Shown here: positions 1-6,638 of the stretch, one piece after another | How the letters are laid out: the number at the start of each line of letters is the position of its first letter | Position numbering within the stretch: position 1 is the stretch's first letter | DNA from: Flavobacteriaceae bacterium | GTDB taxonomy: Bacteria > Bacteroidota > Bacteroidia > Flavobacteriales > Flavobacteriaceae | NCBI GenBank assembly: GCA_030829155.1 | Contig: JAURBD010000073.1 | Coordinates: 1-8,401, forward strand | DNA: 8,401 nucleotides | Direction of reading: 5' to 3' | Made by a program: the position numbers and the translations under genes | Notes under the pieces: model-generated | Seen by the model: the letters and a program-made list of their open reading frames with translations, nothing else | Told to the model about the DNA's origin: nothing | Databases searched by the model: none

Positions 1-392
1 ACCGGAACTTTTGTTTTCTTAACAATCTTTCCTGATGTTTTCCCCAGAAAAAGAGTGTCATTGATGTCGTTGCTTTTTGGACCTACTACTATTAAATCCA
101 AACCGATTTCTGAATCTAATGATTCAACTCCATTCAAAAGATCTCCTTTATAATTAACCATTTTTATATCAACAGATTCATTTTGAACTGATTGAACCAT
201 TCTCTTTACACGATTTAAATTTTGTTCATGAATCACTTTCTTTGCAGATGAAATATGTGCAGGGGTCATTGTTGCATTATATGAATCCATTATAAATAAA
301 GAAGCTTTGTAATTTTTAGCTAATGCAATTGCATAGGTTAAAGTATTTTTACCATTAGGTGAGATGCCAATAGGCACAAGGATATTTTTCAT
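1..392 (-). CDS. Universal stress protein (UspA-like), N-terminal part, cut by window edge
   Basis: The reading frame opens with ATG at 392-390 and stays open for 130 codons to the window start, so the 3' end is missing. The protein starts MKNILVPIGISPNGKNTLTY and contains the segment LDLIVVGPKS followed by LFLGKTSGKIVKKTKVP. This is the usual order of a Usp alpha/beta domain: the first beta strand plus loop, then the last strand, loop and helix leading to 'vPV'. Usp proteins are small cytoplasmic stress proteins, some of which bind ATP. Many Bacteroidota members carry two tandem domains (about 270-290 aa), so this may be the first of two. The nucleotide-binding signature looks eroded: the usual Asp of 'VPTDFS' is Gly9, and in G-x2-G-x9-G-(S/T) only Gly104 and Gly117 remain (Ser107, Lys118). 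The gene is divergent from queD. The family call is firm; ATP binding is doubtful. Confidence 0.85.
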   Translation of the reverse strand, partial: MKNILVPIGISPNGKNTLTYAIALAKNYKASLFIMDSYNATMTPAHISSAKKVIHEQNLNRVKRMVQSVQNESVDIKMVNYKGDLLNGVESLDSEIGLDLIVVGPKSNDINDTLFLGKTSGKIVKKTKVP

Positions 393-638
393 GATTGAGG
401 GTTTCTTTTTTAATTCTAATGCAAAAATAGTGCTAATGGAATATTTAGATCGGATTATTATATAATTTTTTTAAGTAACATAATAAATCATTGTTGTCCT
501 TTGGTTCAATTTCTTTATGATTGAAAAAAATCATGTGAAGGCCTAAAGATTTTATACAAGATCGCTAAAATTGACAAAAAATATAGAACTTGCAAAAACT
601 AATATATTTTAAGCTAAGTACGTATTACATATTCAATC
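393..638. other. Divergent intergenic region between usp and queD
   Basis: A 246-base, very AT-rich spacer must hold the promoters of both divergent genes. On the minus strand a good -7 box lies close to usp (listed separately). On the plus strand the best candidates for queD are weak: TATATTTT at 603-610 (one mismatch to TAnnTTTG) and a TTGAC at 571-575 that is too far upstream to pair well with it. Two short inverted repeats overlap: TTCAAT 505-510 with ATTGAA 520-525, and ATGATT 517-522 with AATCAT 529-534. I see no supportable small gene here. Confidence 0.6.
422..429 (-). promoter_or_regulatory. Putative -7 box of the usp promoter
   Basis: Read on the minus strand, 429 to 422 is TATTTTTG, a full match to the Bacteroidota -7 consensus TAnnTTTG. 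It lies 29 bases upstream of the usp ATG, which would give a leader of roughly 25 nt. No convincing -33 TTTG/TTG element is visible 18-22 bases further upstream, so this rests on one short motif in AT-rich DNA. Confidence 0.35.
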
Positions 639-1094
639 ATGACTCAAAAAATAAGAATCACAAAAGAATTTCATTTCGAAACAGGCCATGCACTCCATGG
701 TTACGATGGTTTATGCAAAAATGTTCATGGACACAGTTATAAACTAGCTGTAACAGTAATTGGAACTCCAATAAATGATCCAAAACAAACCAAAAACGGA
801 ATGGTCATAGATTTTAGTGATCTCAAAAAAATTGTAAAAGAAGAAATCGTTATCCCCTTTGATCACGCTACAGTATTAAACGTAACTACGCCACATAAAG
901 AACTGGCAGAAGAAATGGAATCTAGAGGGCATAAAGTTTTGAAAGTCAATTATCAACCTACGAGTGAAATGATGGTAATTGATTTTGCTAACAAAATCAA
1001 AAAAAGATTACCCAAAAGAATTTCATTGCACGCCTTAAAACTTAGAGAAACTGAAACTTCATTTGCCGAATGGCATGTTTCTGACAACTACTAA
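639..1094 (+). CDS. queD: 6-carboxy-5,6,7,8-tetrahydropterin synthase (QueD/PTPS family)
   Basis: This 151-aa cytoplasmic enzyme belongs to the PTPS/QueD family. QueD converts 7,8-dihydroneopterin triphosphate to 6-carboxytetrahydropterin, the second step towards preQ0 and queuosine. The zinc ligands are visible as His17 (FETGHAL) and His30/His32 (VHGHSY). The catalytic Cys26 sits in the CxxxHGH arrangement typical of QueD (C26-K-N-V-H30-G-H32), and FDHATVLN supplies Asp75/His76. PTSEM (107-111) and the C-terminal Glu137 (LRET) match the pterin-binding segments. The region around residues 84-104 is longer than in the shortest QueDs, but total length is in range. Methyltransferase or folate-pathway PTPS relatives are less likely because of the CxxxHGH spacing. 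It is the only plus-strand gene, appears monocistronic, and no other que gene is adjacent. Its TAA (1092-1094) overlaps the stop codon of the convergent PBP gene. Confidence 0.93.
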   Translation: MTQKIRITKEFHFETGHALHGYDGLCKNVHGHSYKLAVTVIGTPINDPKQTKNGMVIDFSDLKKIVKEEIVIPFDHATVLNVTTPHKELAEEMESRGHKVLKVNYQPTSEMMVIDFANKIKKRLPKRISLHALKLRETETSFAEWHVSDNY

Positions 1095-3427
1095 AATCCA
1101 AGTCCCTCCAAATCTTCTTTTTTATTATCTTCTAGAAGACTATCTGTTGGATTCAATTGACTACAATCGATAGGGATTGTTAACTCTTCTGGAGCTTCAA
1201 AATCTTCAGAAGAAATTCCTAACTCTGGAACAGCATAAGCTGCTTTCATGTACATCGCCCATATTGGAAGTGCCATAGTTGCCCCTTGTCCAAAAGCAAT
1301 GTCCTCAAAATGTATTGCTCGATCTTCACCACCAACCCAGATCCCAGTGACCAAGTTAGGTACCATTCCCATAAACCATCCATCGCTTTGATTTTGAGTT
1401 GTTCCAGTTTTTCCAGCAATTGGATTTTTAAATTCATAGGGGTATCCTGTGACAACATTTTTATAGACATAATTATGTTCATCAGCCCCTATATGACGTA
1501 AACGAATTCCTGAACCAGATTCTGTAACTCCTTTAAGTAGATCAATAGTAACGTATGCTGACTCTTGACTCAACACATCTGTTGTTTCTGGAACCACCTC
1601 AAAGAGAATGGTCCCATTTTTATCTTCAATTCGAGAAATCATTATTGGTTTAATATAAATTCCTTTATTAGCAAAAGTACTGTAAGCCCCTACCATTTCA
1701 AATAAACTAATATCAGGGGTTCCCAAGGCAATTGAAGGAACTTTCGGCAAATAAGAAGTAATTCCCATCTTGCGAGCCAAATTGACAACCGGCCTAGGTC
1801 CTACACGATCCATAAGTCTAGCACTAACAGTATTTATTGAGTTGGCTAATGCATTTTTTAATGTTCGCATTTGACCGTATTTATCTCCTGAATTCTTTGG
1901 GCACCAGGCATCAACATTTCCGTGTTTCTGGGGCTCAATACAAAAAAGTGCATCTGGTAAAATATCGCATGGTGATAGACGCAATTGGTCAATTGCTGTT
2001 GCATATAAAAAAGGCTTAAAAGTAGATCCTATTTGACGGCGTCCTTGTTTTACTTGATCGTACTGAAAATGTTTGTAATTGAACCCGCCAACCCAAGCCT
2101 TTACATGACCCGTCAAGGGGTTCATTGACATCATAGAAGCTCTGAGAAAGTACTTATAATATCGAATGGAATCCAAGGGACTCATAACCGTATCCCGATC
2201 TCCTTTCCAACTAAAAACTTCCATTTTCACAGGTTTTTGAAAAGTTTCCCAAATAGTTTCCTCGTCTTTACCCGAAGATCGCATCTTTCGCCATCGTTCG
2301 GACCTTCTTGCGGTATTTTGGAGTAAAGTATCTATTTCTCCTTCTCTAAGTTCTAAAAAAGGTGCTGTTGGGTTTGCCTCCGGAGTATTTTGGAGAAAGA
2401 ATTCTTTTTGTAAATTTGAAATATGAGCCGATACAGATTCTTCTCCAATTTTTTGTAAACGGGAATCAATGGTTGTGAAAATTCTTAGTCCATCTCGAAA
2501 AATATCGTATTTAGTTCCGTCTTCTTTAAGGTTTTCTGAGGTCCATTTTTTCATGAATTGCTGTAAATAAGCTCTAAAATAGGTTGCCAAGCCTTCTCTA
2601 TGAGAATCAGGAGTATAATCAATTTCAAAAGGAATTCTTTTGAGGGAATCTAATTCTGTTTGTGAAATGAAGTTATTGCGTTCCATTTGTTGAAAAACGA
2701 TATTCCTTCTTTTTTCTACACGTTCAGGTCTTCGGAGCGGATTGTACAAAGATGAATTTTTAAGCATCCCAACTAGAGTAGCAGACTGTTCAATTCGCAA
2801 CTGGCTGGGAGTAGTATTAAAATATATTTTAGCCGCAGATTCGATTCCATCTGCACTATACCCAAAGTCATATGCATTAAGATACATCGCTATAATCTCT
2901 TCTTTAGTGTATCTTCGTTCTAGCTGTACCGCTAAGACCCATTCCTTGAATTTTTGTAGAACTGCCTCGATTTTGTTTCTTGAACGAACTCCAACAAACA
3001 ATTGTCTAGCCAGCTGTTGACTTATGGTGCTTGCCCCTCCTTTTTTTCCTAAATATATAAGTGCCCGTAATGTCCCTTTAAGATCAATGCCTGAATGATT
3101 AAAAAACCTTTCATCTTCGGTTGCAATTAATGCTTGAACTAAATTTTCTGGAAGAGTATCGAAAATAATTGGAGTTCGATTATCATTAAAATAAAACTTC
3201 CCCAAAACAACTCCATCATTAGATAAAATTTGAGTTGCTAAATTGGTCTTAGGGTTATCCAGTTGTTGAAGTTCAGGCATTTTACCCAATACTCCTAATG
3301 CAGCGCTTAAAAACAAGAGGATAACCGATAAAATTCCAATTGAGAAAATTAACCAGAAAAAACGCAAGGGCTTTCTGTAAGAGTTAAACCCTTTTTTGAC
3401 AATCTTTTTTTTCTTTTTATTTGTCAT
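1091..3427 (-). CDS. mrcA: Class A penicillin-binding protein 1A (bifunctional GT51 transglycosylase / transpeptidase)
   Basis: This 778-aa inner-membrane protein polymerises lipid II into glycan strands and crosslinks the stem peptides. A Lys-rich cytoplasmic N-terminus (4-12) precedes one membrane anchor at about 22-47. The GT51 domain follows: EDERFF with catalytic Glu104 plus His111, GASTISQQ at 131-138, a motif-3 segment with Gln158-Lys159 and Glu162 (the usual RKxxE reads QKxxE, Glu kept), and KEEIIAMYLN at 175-184. The transpeptidase domain has SxxK at Ser468-Lys471 (GSTFKPF), SxN at Ser530-Asn532 and KTG at 673-675 (AGKTGTT). All catalytic residues are present, so it should be fully active and beta-lactam-sensitive. 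An acidic tail (740-778) ends the protein. It starts on the TGATG junction with gldH, its ATG sharing one base with the gldH stop, which implies translational coupling. The symbol mrcA is by family analogy. Confidence 0.95.
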   Translation of the reverse strand: MTNKKKKKIVKKGFNSYRKPLRFFWLIFSIGILSVILLFLSAALGVLGKMPELQQLDNPKTNLATQILSNDGVVLGKFYFNDNRTPIIFDTLPENLVQALIATEDERFFNHSGIDLKGTLRALIYLGKKGGASTISQQLARQLFVGVRSRNKIEAVLQKFKEWVLAVQLERRYTKEEIIAMYLNAYDFGYSADGIESAAKIYFNTTPSQLRIEQSATLVGMLKNSSLYNPLRRPERVEKRRNIVFQQMERNNFISQTELDSLKRIPFEIDYTPDSHREGLATYFRAYLQQFMKKWTSENLKEDGTKYDIFRDGLRIFTTIDSRLQKIGEESVSAHISNLQKEFFLQNTPEANPTAPFLELREGEIDTLLQNTARRSERWRKMRSSGKDEETIWETFQKPVKMEVFSWKGDRDTVMSPLDSIRYYKYFLRASMMSMNPLTGHVKAWVGGFNYKHFQYDQVKQGRRQIGSTFKPFLYATAIDQLRLSPCDILPDALFCIEPQKHGNVDAWCPKNSGDKYGQMRTLKNALANSINTVSARLMDRVGPRPVVNLARKMGITSYLPKVPSIALGTPDISLFEMVGAYSTFANKGIYIKPIMISRIEDKNGTILFEVVPETTDVLSQESAYVTIDLLKGVTESGSGIRLRHIGADEHNYVYKNVVTGYPYEFKNPIAGKTGTTQNQSDGWFMGMVPNLVTGIWVGGEDRAIHFEDIAFGQGATMALPIWAMYMKAAYAVPELGISSEDFEAPEELTIPIDCSQLNPTDSLLEDNKKEDLEGLGF

Positions 3428-3906
3428 CAGGGCTGGATTTGTGGTTCTAAAGCAATCCCTACATTTAGGATGCCTTCTAAAAGTCGAACACCCTCAACAT
3501 CACCATTATTTCTTACTCGTTGAAAAAGATTCACATAAAATGGGCCTTCGTGTTTGGGTATCCATCCTTCGTGCCACCATAATTTACTTTCTTTAACATC
3601 TAAAAATCCTTTCCCAAGCCATTTGCCCTCTGGATTAGCCATAGCATATTCTAGAGTGTCTCTAAAAATTATTTGAACAGAATCTCGCAACTCAGCAATT
3701 AAAAATAAATTTGAATAGGGATAATCGTTATTATTGCGAATATGAACATAAATGTTAGAGGGGGTTTTAGGCATTTGTGGAATAGAAAACGAAACAGCAT
3801 CCGAGGAAGACCATCCTTTAGAAAAGGATTTATATTCTCTAAATAAAACAGCTGAATCACAAGATGTAATCAATATAAAAACTGCAAGAAAACTTAATTT
3901 ATGCAT
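3427..3906 (-). CDS. gldH: Gliding motility lipoprotein GldH
   Basis: The protein is 159 aa from the ATG at 3906-3904. This start is preferred over a longer in-frame start at 3975 because it places a lipoprotein signal peptide at the N-terminus: MHK, a hydrophobic run, then the lipobox I13-T14-S15-C16. The longer form would bury that signal behind 23 charged residues. The body has features I recognise from Flavobacterium GldH: an early FREY segment, VHIRNNNDYPYSNLFLI, RDTLEYAMANPEGKWLG, and a C-terminal GDVEGVRLLEGILNVG. GldH is one of the Gld lipoproteins required for gliding in Flavobacterium johnsoniae, where gliding depends on the type IX secretion system. Its molecular activity is not known. 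The start overlaps the 3' end of ricT by 8 nt and the stop TGA shares one base with the PBP1A start, so all three are probably one transcript. The cysteine is followed by Asp-Ser; sorting to the outer membrane is inferred. Confidence 0.92.
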   Translation of the reverse strand: MHKLSFLAVFILITSCDSAVLFREYKSFSKGWSSSDAVSFSIPQMPKTPSNIYVHIRNNNDYPYSNLFLIAELRDSVQIIFRDTLEYAMANPEGKWLGKGFLDVKESKLWWHEGWIPKHEGPFYVNLFQRVRNNGDVEGVRLLEGILNVGIALEPQIQP

Positions 3907-5056
3907 TTTTCTTTCGATTACTATTTTTTCTTGATCCAGACTTGTTATTGCCTTTCCTTTTTTTAGGGCTATCAAAACGATTCAAACTGTCTTGTCCTAC
4001 TACGTTTTCAAAAACTTTATCAAGGGATTCGACCTTAGTTTCTTGAGAGAAATCCTCCAAGCTCAAAACCGTTTTTTTGGCTTTGTTTAATTCAATTATT
4101 TGCTTTACTTGGTCTGTTTTTAGCAAATGCCAATTCATCCACTCACCTTTATAAGCATACCACATATAACCTTTGAAAATATCGATTTTTTGACAAACTC
4201 CCACTCCTTTAATTGTTTGAAGTTTAGTTTCTGTTTTTGGGAAAGCCTTTAAAGCATTGAGATAAGAATCCAATTCATAATTTAAGCAACATTTCAATTT
4301 ACCACATTGACCTGCTAGTTTTTGGGGATTTAAGGAAAGTTGTTGGTAGCGTGCAGCAGACGTTGAAACAGATCTGAAGTCTGTTAACCAAGTAGAACAA
4401 CACAATTCTCTTCCACAAGAACCAATTCCTCCTAATCGGGAGGCTTCTTGGCGTAAACCAACTTGACGCATATCAATTCGAATACTGAAAGCTTGAGCCA
4501 TGTCCTTGATTAATTGACGAAAATCAACTCGTTTTTCTGCGGTATAATAAAAGGTTGCTTTTGATCCGTCACCTTGAAACTCAACATCGGAAATTTTCAT
4601 TTCCAAATGCAAAAAAATGGCCATTTCACGTGCACGTTTCTGAATGGTTTTTTCTCGGTCACGGGCTTTCTGCCAAACATCAATATCTTTTTGGCTTGCC
4701 TTTCTGTATATCTTCAAGACCTCCTCGCTATCCTCCTTGATCTTTTTCTTTTTCATCTGGAAACGAACCAATTCCCCAGTTAAGGTAACTTGCCCGATGT
4801 CATGGCCACTTTGGGTCTCGGTGGCAACTAAATCCCCAATACTCAAGTTTTGATCTTTCCCTTTACGATAAAATGCTTTTCTACTATTTTTGAATCGCAC
4901 CTCAACGATATTGAATGGCTCTTGGCCATTTGGTAATTTCATGTTAGACAACCAATCAAAAACAGTGAGTTTATTACAGCTATCTGTCCCACAAGTTCCA
5001 TTATTTTTACACCCCCTTGGGAAGCCGTCAGTTGAAGAACAAGATGCACAACTCAT
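3899..5056 (-). CDS. ricT: PSP1-domain protein RicT (YaaT-like Fe-S RNA-processing regulator)
   Basis: This 385-aa protein has a central PSP1 C-terminal-type domain (about 85-265). In Bacillus subtilis RicT (YaaT) joins RicA and RicF in an Fe-S complex that modulates RNase Y-dependent mRNA maturation. Whether it does so in Bacteroidota is inference. Cysteines form three clusters: a short N-terminal extension with Cys3, 6, 16, 22 and 27; Cys214, 219 and 220 (GSCGRELCC); and Cys251, 256 and 257 (GQCGKLKCC). The repeated CGxxxCC pattern is the family hallmark. The C-terminus from about 364 is Lys/Arg/Asn-rich and probably disordered, and could contact RNA. The ATG at 5056 is supported because the N-terminal Cys cluster begins at residue 3. 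It is the first gene of the ricT-gldH-PBP1A cluster, 66 bases downstream of trhO, with a candidate promoter in that gap. Confidence 0.88.
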   Translation of the reverse strand: MSCASCSSTDGFPRGCKNNGTCGTDSCNKLTVFDWLSNMKLPNGQEPFNIVEVRFKNSRKAFYRKGKDQNLSIGDLVATETQSGHDIGQVTLTGELVRFQMKKKKIKEDSEEVLKIYRKASQKDIDVWQKARDREKTIQKRAREMAIFLHLEMKISDVEFQGDGSKATFYYTAEKRVDFRQLIKDMAQAFSIRIDMRQVGLRQEASRLGGIGSCGRELCCSTWLTDFRSVSTSAARYQQLSLNPQKLAGQCGKLKCCLNYELDSYLNALKAFPKTETKLQTIKGVGVCQKIDIFKGYMWYAYKGEWMNWHLLKTDQVKQIIELNKAKKTVLSLEDFSQETKVESLDKVFENVVGQDSLNRFDSPKKRKGNNKSGSRKNSNRKKNA

Positions 5057-5081
5057 AAATAAATATTTAAGTGTAAAAAGG

Positions 5082-5089
5082 TAAAGATA
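5082..5089 (-). promoter_or_regulatory. Putative -7 box of the ricT-gldH-PBP1A operon
   Basis: On the minus strand 5089 to 5082 reads TATCTTTA, one mismatch (last base) to TAnnTTTG, 25 bases before the ricT ATG. GTTTTAA at 5113-5107 lies 17 bases upstream. The same pairing with a 19-base spacer is found before trhO. This would let the operon be transcribed independently of trhO, although read-through from trhO is equally possible since no terminator is visible between them. Confidence 0.3.
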
Positions 5090-5122
5090 CAGTTAATTCA
5101 GACATATTAAAACTTCCTTTTT

Positions 5123-6157
5123 TTATTGATTTTTAAATTTTAAAACCTCTGATCTGCCCTTTTTAAAAATTTTATTACTGTTGTGTAATCCCTTACGAAG
5201 TGCTTTTTGTTCTTCATATGGCAACTGAATAATTGAGGTGCATTCATTAGAGCAACAGTTTTTTGTTTTTTCTTGGCACCTTATACATTGGATAAAAAGT
5301 AAGTGACATGCTTCATTGGCACAATTTACATGTGTATCAGAAGGGGTTCCACATTGGTGACATTGAGCGATTACATCATCCGTAATCCGCTCTCCTCTTC
5401 GCTCATCAAAAACAAAGTTTTTACCTATGAATTTACTTTCAAGCCCTTTGTCTTTTACTTGACGGGTATATTCAATAATACCGCCTTCCAATTGATATAC
5501 ATTTTTGAATCCTTTGTGTTTGAAATAAGCACTGGCCTTTTCACAACGAATTCCTCCCGTACAATACATCAACAACTTTTTATCTTCTTTAAGATCAGCC
5601 AAATCCTCTTCGATAATTGGCAATGAATCTCTAAAAGTATCAACATCAGGAGTAATTGCTCCCTTAAAATGCCCTATTTCACTTTCATAATGATTGCGCA
5701 TATCTACACAAATGGTGTCTGGGTCTTCAAGTAAATCATTGAATCCTTCAGCGCTGAGGTGCTTTCCTTTTTGAGTAACATCAAAGGTTGAATCATTCAA
5801 GCCGTCAGCGACAATTTTGTCTCGAACTTTAACTTTCAGCTTCAAAAAAGATTTTAAATCTTGCTCAATTGCTATATTGAGTCGAATGTTTTTTAAAAAT
5901 TCAATCCCATCTAGATGTGTTTTAAAATCTTGAAAACGTGGAGCAGGAACTGAAAGTTGTGCATTAATTCCCTCATTTGCGACATAAATCCTCCCCAAAA
6001 CTTCCATGGAGTTCCAGGTTAAAAACAAATGGTTTCTTAAAAGCTCTGGATTCCCTATTTGGGCGTATTGATAAAAGGATAGCGTAAGCCGTTCTTTGCC
6101 AGCTTCTTCGAGTATTAAAGCTCGTTCCTTCGCGCTTAATTTATTGTACAGTTGCAT
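5123..6157 (-). CDS. trhO: tRNA uridine(34) hydroxylase TrhO (YceA-type rhodanese-domain protein)
   Basis: At 344 aa the length is close to E. coli TrhO/YceA (350 aa). TrhO hydroxylates U34 of certain tRNAs, using oxygen, to give 5-hydroxyuridine, the precursor of cmo5U/mcmo5U that widens wobble decoding. An N-terminal domain (about 25-120) contains the family segment RIYVANEGINAQLS. The rhodanese domain (about 130-235) carries VDMRNHYESEIGHFKGA and the active-site loop Y198-C-T-G-G-I-R204-C, with Cys199 as the reactive cysteine. The C-terminal part (about 262-306) has cysteines at 266, 269, 279, 284, 291, 294, 301, 302 and 306, consistent with bound metal, followed by a basic tail. The ATG at 6157 has a good -7 box 30 bases upstream. 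It is probably transcribed alone or into ricT. Generic sulfurtransferase activity is a less likely alternative. Confidence 0.92.
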   Translation of the reverse strand: MQLYNKLSAKERALILEEAGKERLTLSFYQYAQIGNPELLRNHLFLTWNSMEVLGRIYVANEGINAQLSVPAPRFQDFKTHLDGIEFLKNIRLNIAIEQDLKSFLKLKVKVRDKIVADGLNDSTFDVTQKGKHLSAEGFNDLLEDPDTICVDMRNHYESEIGHFKGAITPDVDTFRDSLPIIEEDLADLKEDKKLLMYCTGGIRCEKASAYFKHKGFKNVYQLEGGIIEYTRQVKDKGLESKFIGKNFVFDERRGERITDDVIAQCHQCGTPSDTHVNCANEACHLLFIQCIRCQEKTKNCCSNECTSIIQLPYEEQKALRKGLHNSNKIFKKGRSEVLKFKNQ

Positions 6158-6187
6158 GCTATACTTTTTTTAAGATGAATGAAGTTA

Positions 6188-6195
6188 CAAAGATA
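6188..6195 (-). promoter_or_regulatory. Putative -7 box of the trhO promoter
   Basis: On the minus strand 6195 to 6188 is TATCTTTG, a full match to TAnnTTTG, 30 bases before the trhO ATG. GTTTTAA at 6221-6215 sits 19 bases upstream, with TTTT near where a -33 TTTG would be expected. Between them is a short inverted repeat, ACTGT/ACAGT (6204-6214), which could be an operator or chance. Finding it between the broken VOC gene and trhO suggests trhO keeps its own promoter. Confidence 0.45.
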
Positions 6196-6238
6196 AAAAA
6201 AAAGACTGTTACAGTTAAAACACTTGCTCCTTGATTCC

Positions 6239-6579
6239 TTACGCTTTCGCCCAAACGGCTAGTTCATTTCCCGAAGGATTTTTAAAATGAAAGCGACGGC
6301 CTCCCGGAAAAGAAAAAATATCTTGAACAACTCTTCCTTCTGCTTCTTTTATTTTTTTTTTAAGTTCTAAATTTTTGTGATATAAAACGATTAAAACTCC
6401 ATTTAGAATTATCTCAGTTAAATGTACAAAGCCACTTGCAATTACTAACTCTGAAAAAGCTGTATATTTTCCAACATAGTCTTCAAATTTCCAATCAAAA
6501 ACAGTCCGATAAAACTTTTTGGTTTTTTAAGCCCATTCGCCTTAATCCCAACATAATTGATATGGTTGTTTTGTTCCAT
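6239..6579 (-). pseudogene. VOC/glyoxalase-fold family protein, broken by a single-base frameshift
   Basis: From ATG at 6579 the minus strand reads MEQNNHINYVGIKANGLKK..., the first strand and helix of a VOC-fold domain. The frame then runs into SFIGLF and a stop. Reading one base back at the TTTT tract (6514-6511) continues as SFYRTVFDWKFEDYVGKYTAF, through GVLIVLYHKNLE and IFSFPGGRRFHFKNPSGNEL to AVWAKA and a TAA at 6241-6239. Joined, the product is 113 aa, a normal length for the small VOC proteins that end in FPGGRRFHFxDPSGNELAVW. Apart from the missing T no other lesion is seen: the second half has no internal stop and keeps its conserved tail. Either the break is recent, or it is a sequencing error, or slippage restores the frame. 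Substrate is unknown; VOC members include glyoxalases and metal-free binding proteins. It lies 59 bases after the peptidase gene and 81 before trhO. Confidence 0.8.
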
Positions 6580-6638
6580 AGGTAAGTGTTTTAGGGTTGG
6601 TACTATATTTTGAAAAAACTTTAAGAATTAAAATTTAT

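Noticed and set aside
3907..3975. A 23-residue N-terminal extension of GldH from an upstream in-frame ATG at 3975.
   Set aside because: It would place charged residues ahead of the lipoprotein signal and extend the overlap with ricT to 77 bases. The internal ATG at 3906 gives a proper signal peptide and lipobox.
5067..5105. A 12-codon ORF (MSELTVSLPFYT) in the gap just upstream of ricT, as a possible leader peptide.
   Set aside because: The predicted -7 box of ricT lies inside it, it has no regulatory residue run, and ORFs this short are expected by chance.
5303..5626. A 107-codon plus-strand open frame opposite trhO.
   Set aside because: It is antisense to the rhodanese active site and the Cys-rich region of TrhO. 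The composition is shadow-like, with no start context or domain.
6352..6361. A ten-base homopolymer (A10 in the sense of the VOC gene) as a phase-variation switch.
   Set aside because: The tract is in the correct frame here and lies downstream of the actual frameshift at 6511-6514, so length change in it would not restore the protein.
6580..6638. A TTAAGAATTAA palindrome-like string after the peptidase gene as an intrinsic terminator.
   Set aside because: The stem is only four A/T pairs and no strong GC hairpin with a following U run is present. I could not support a terminator anywhere in the window.
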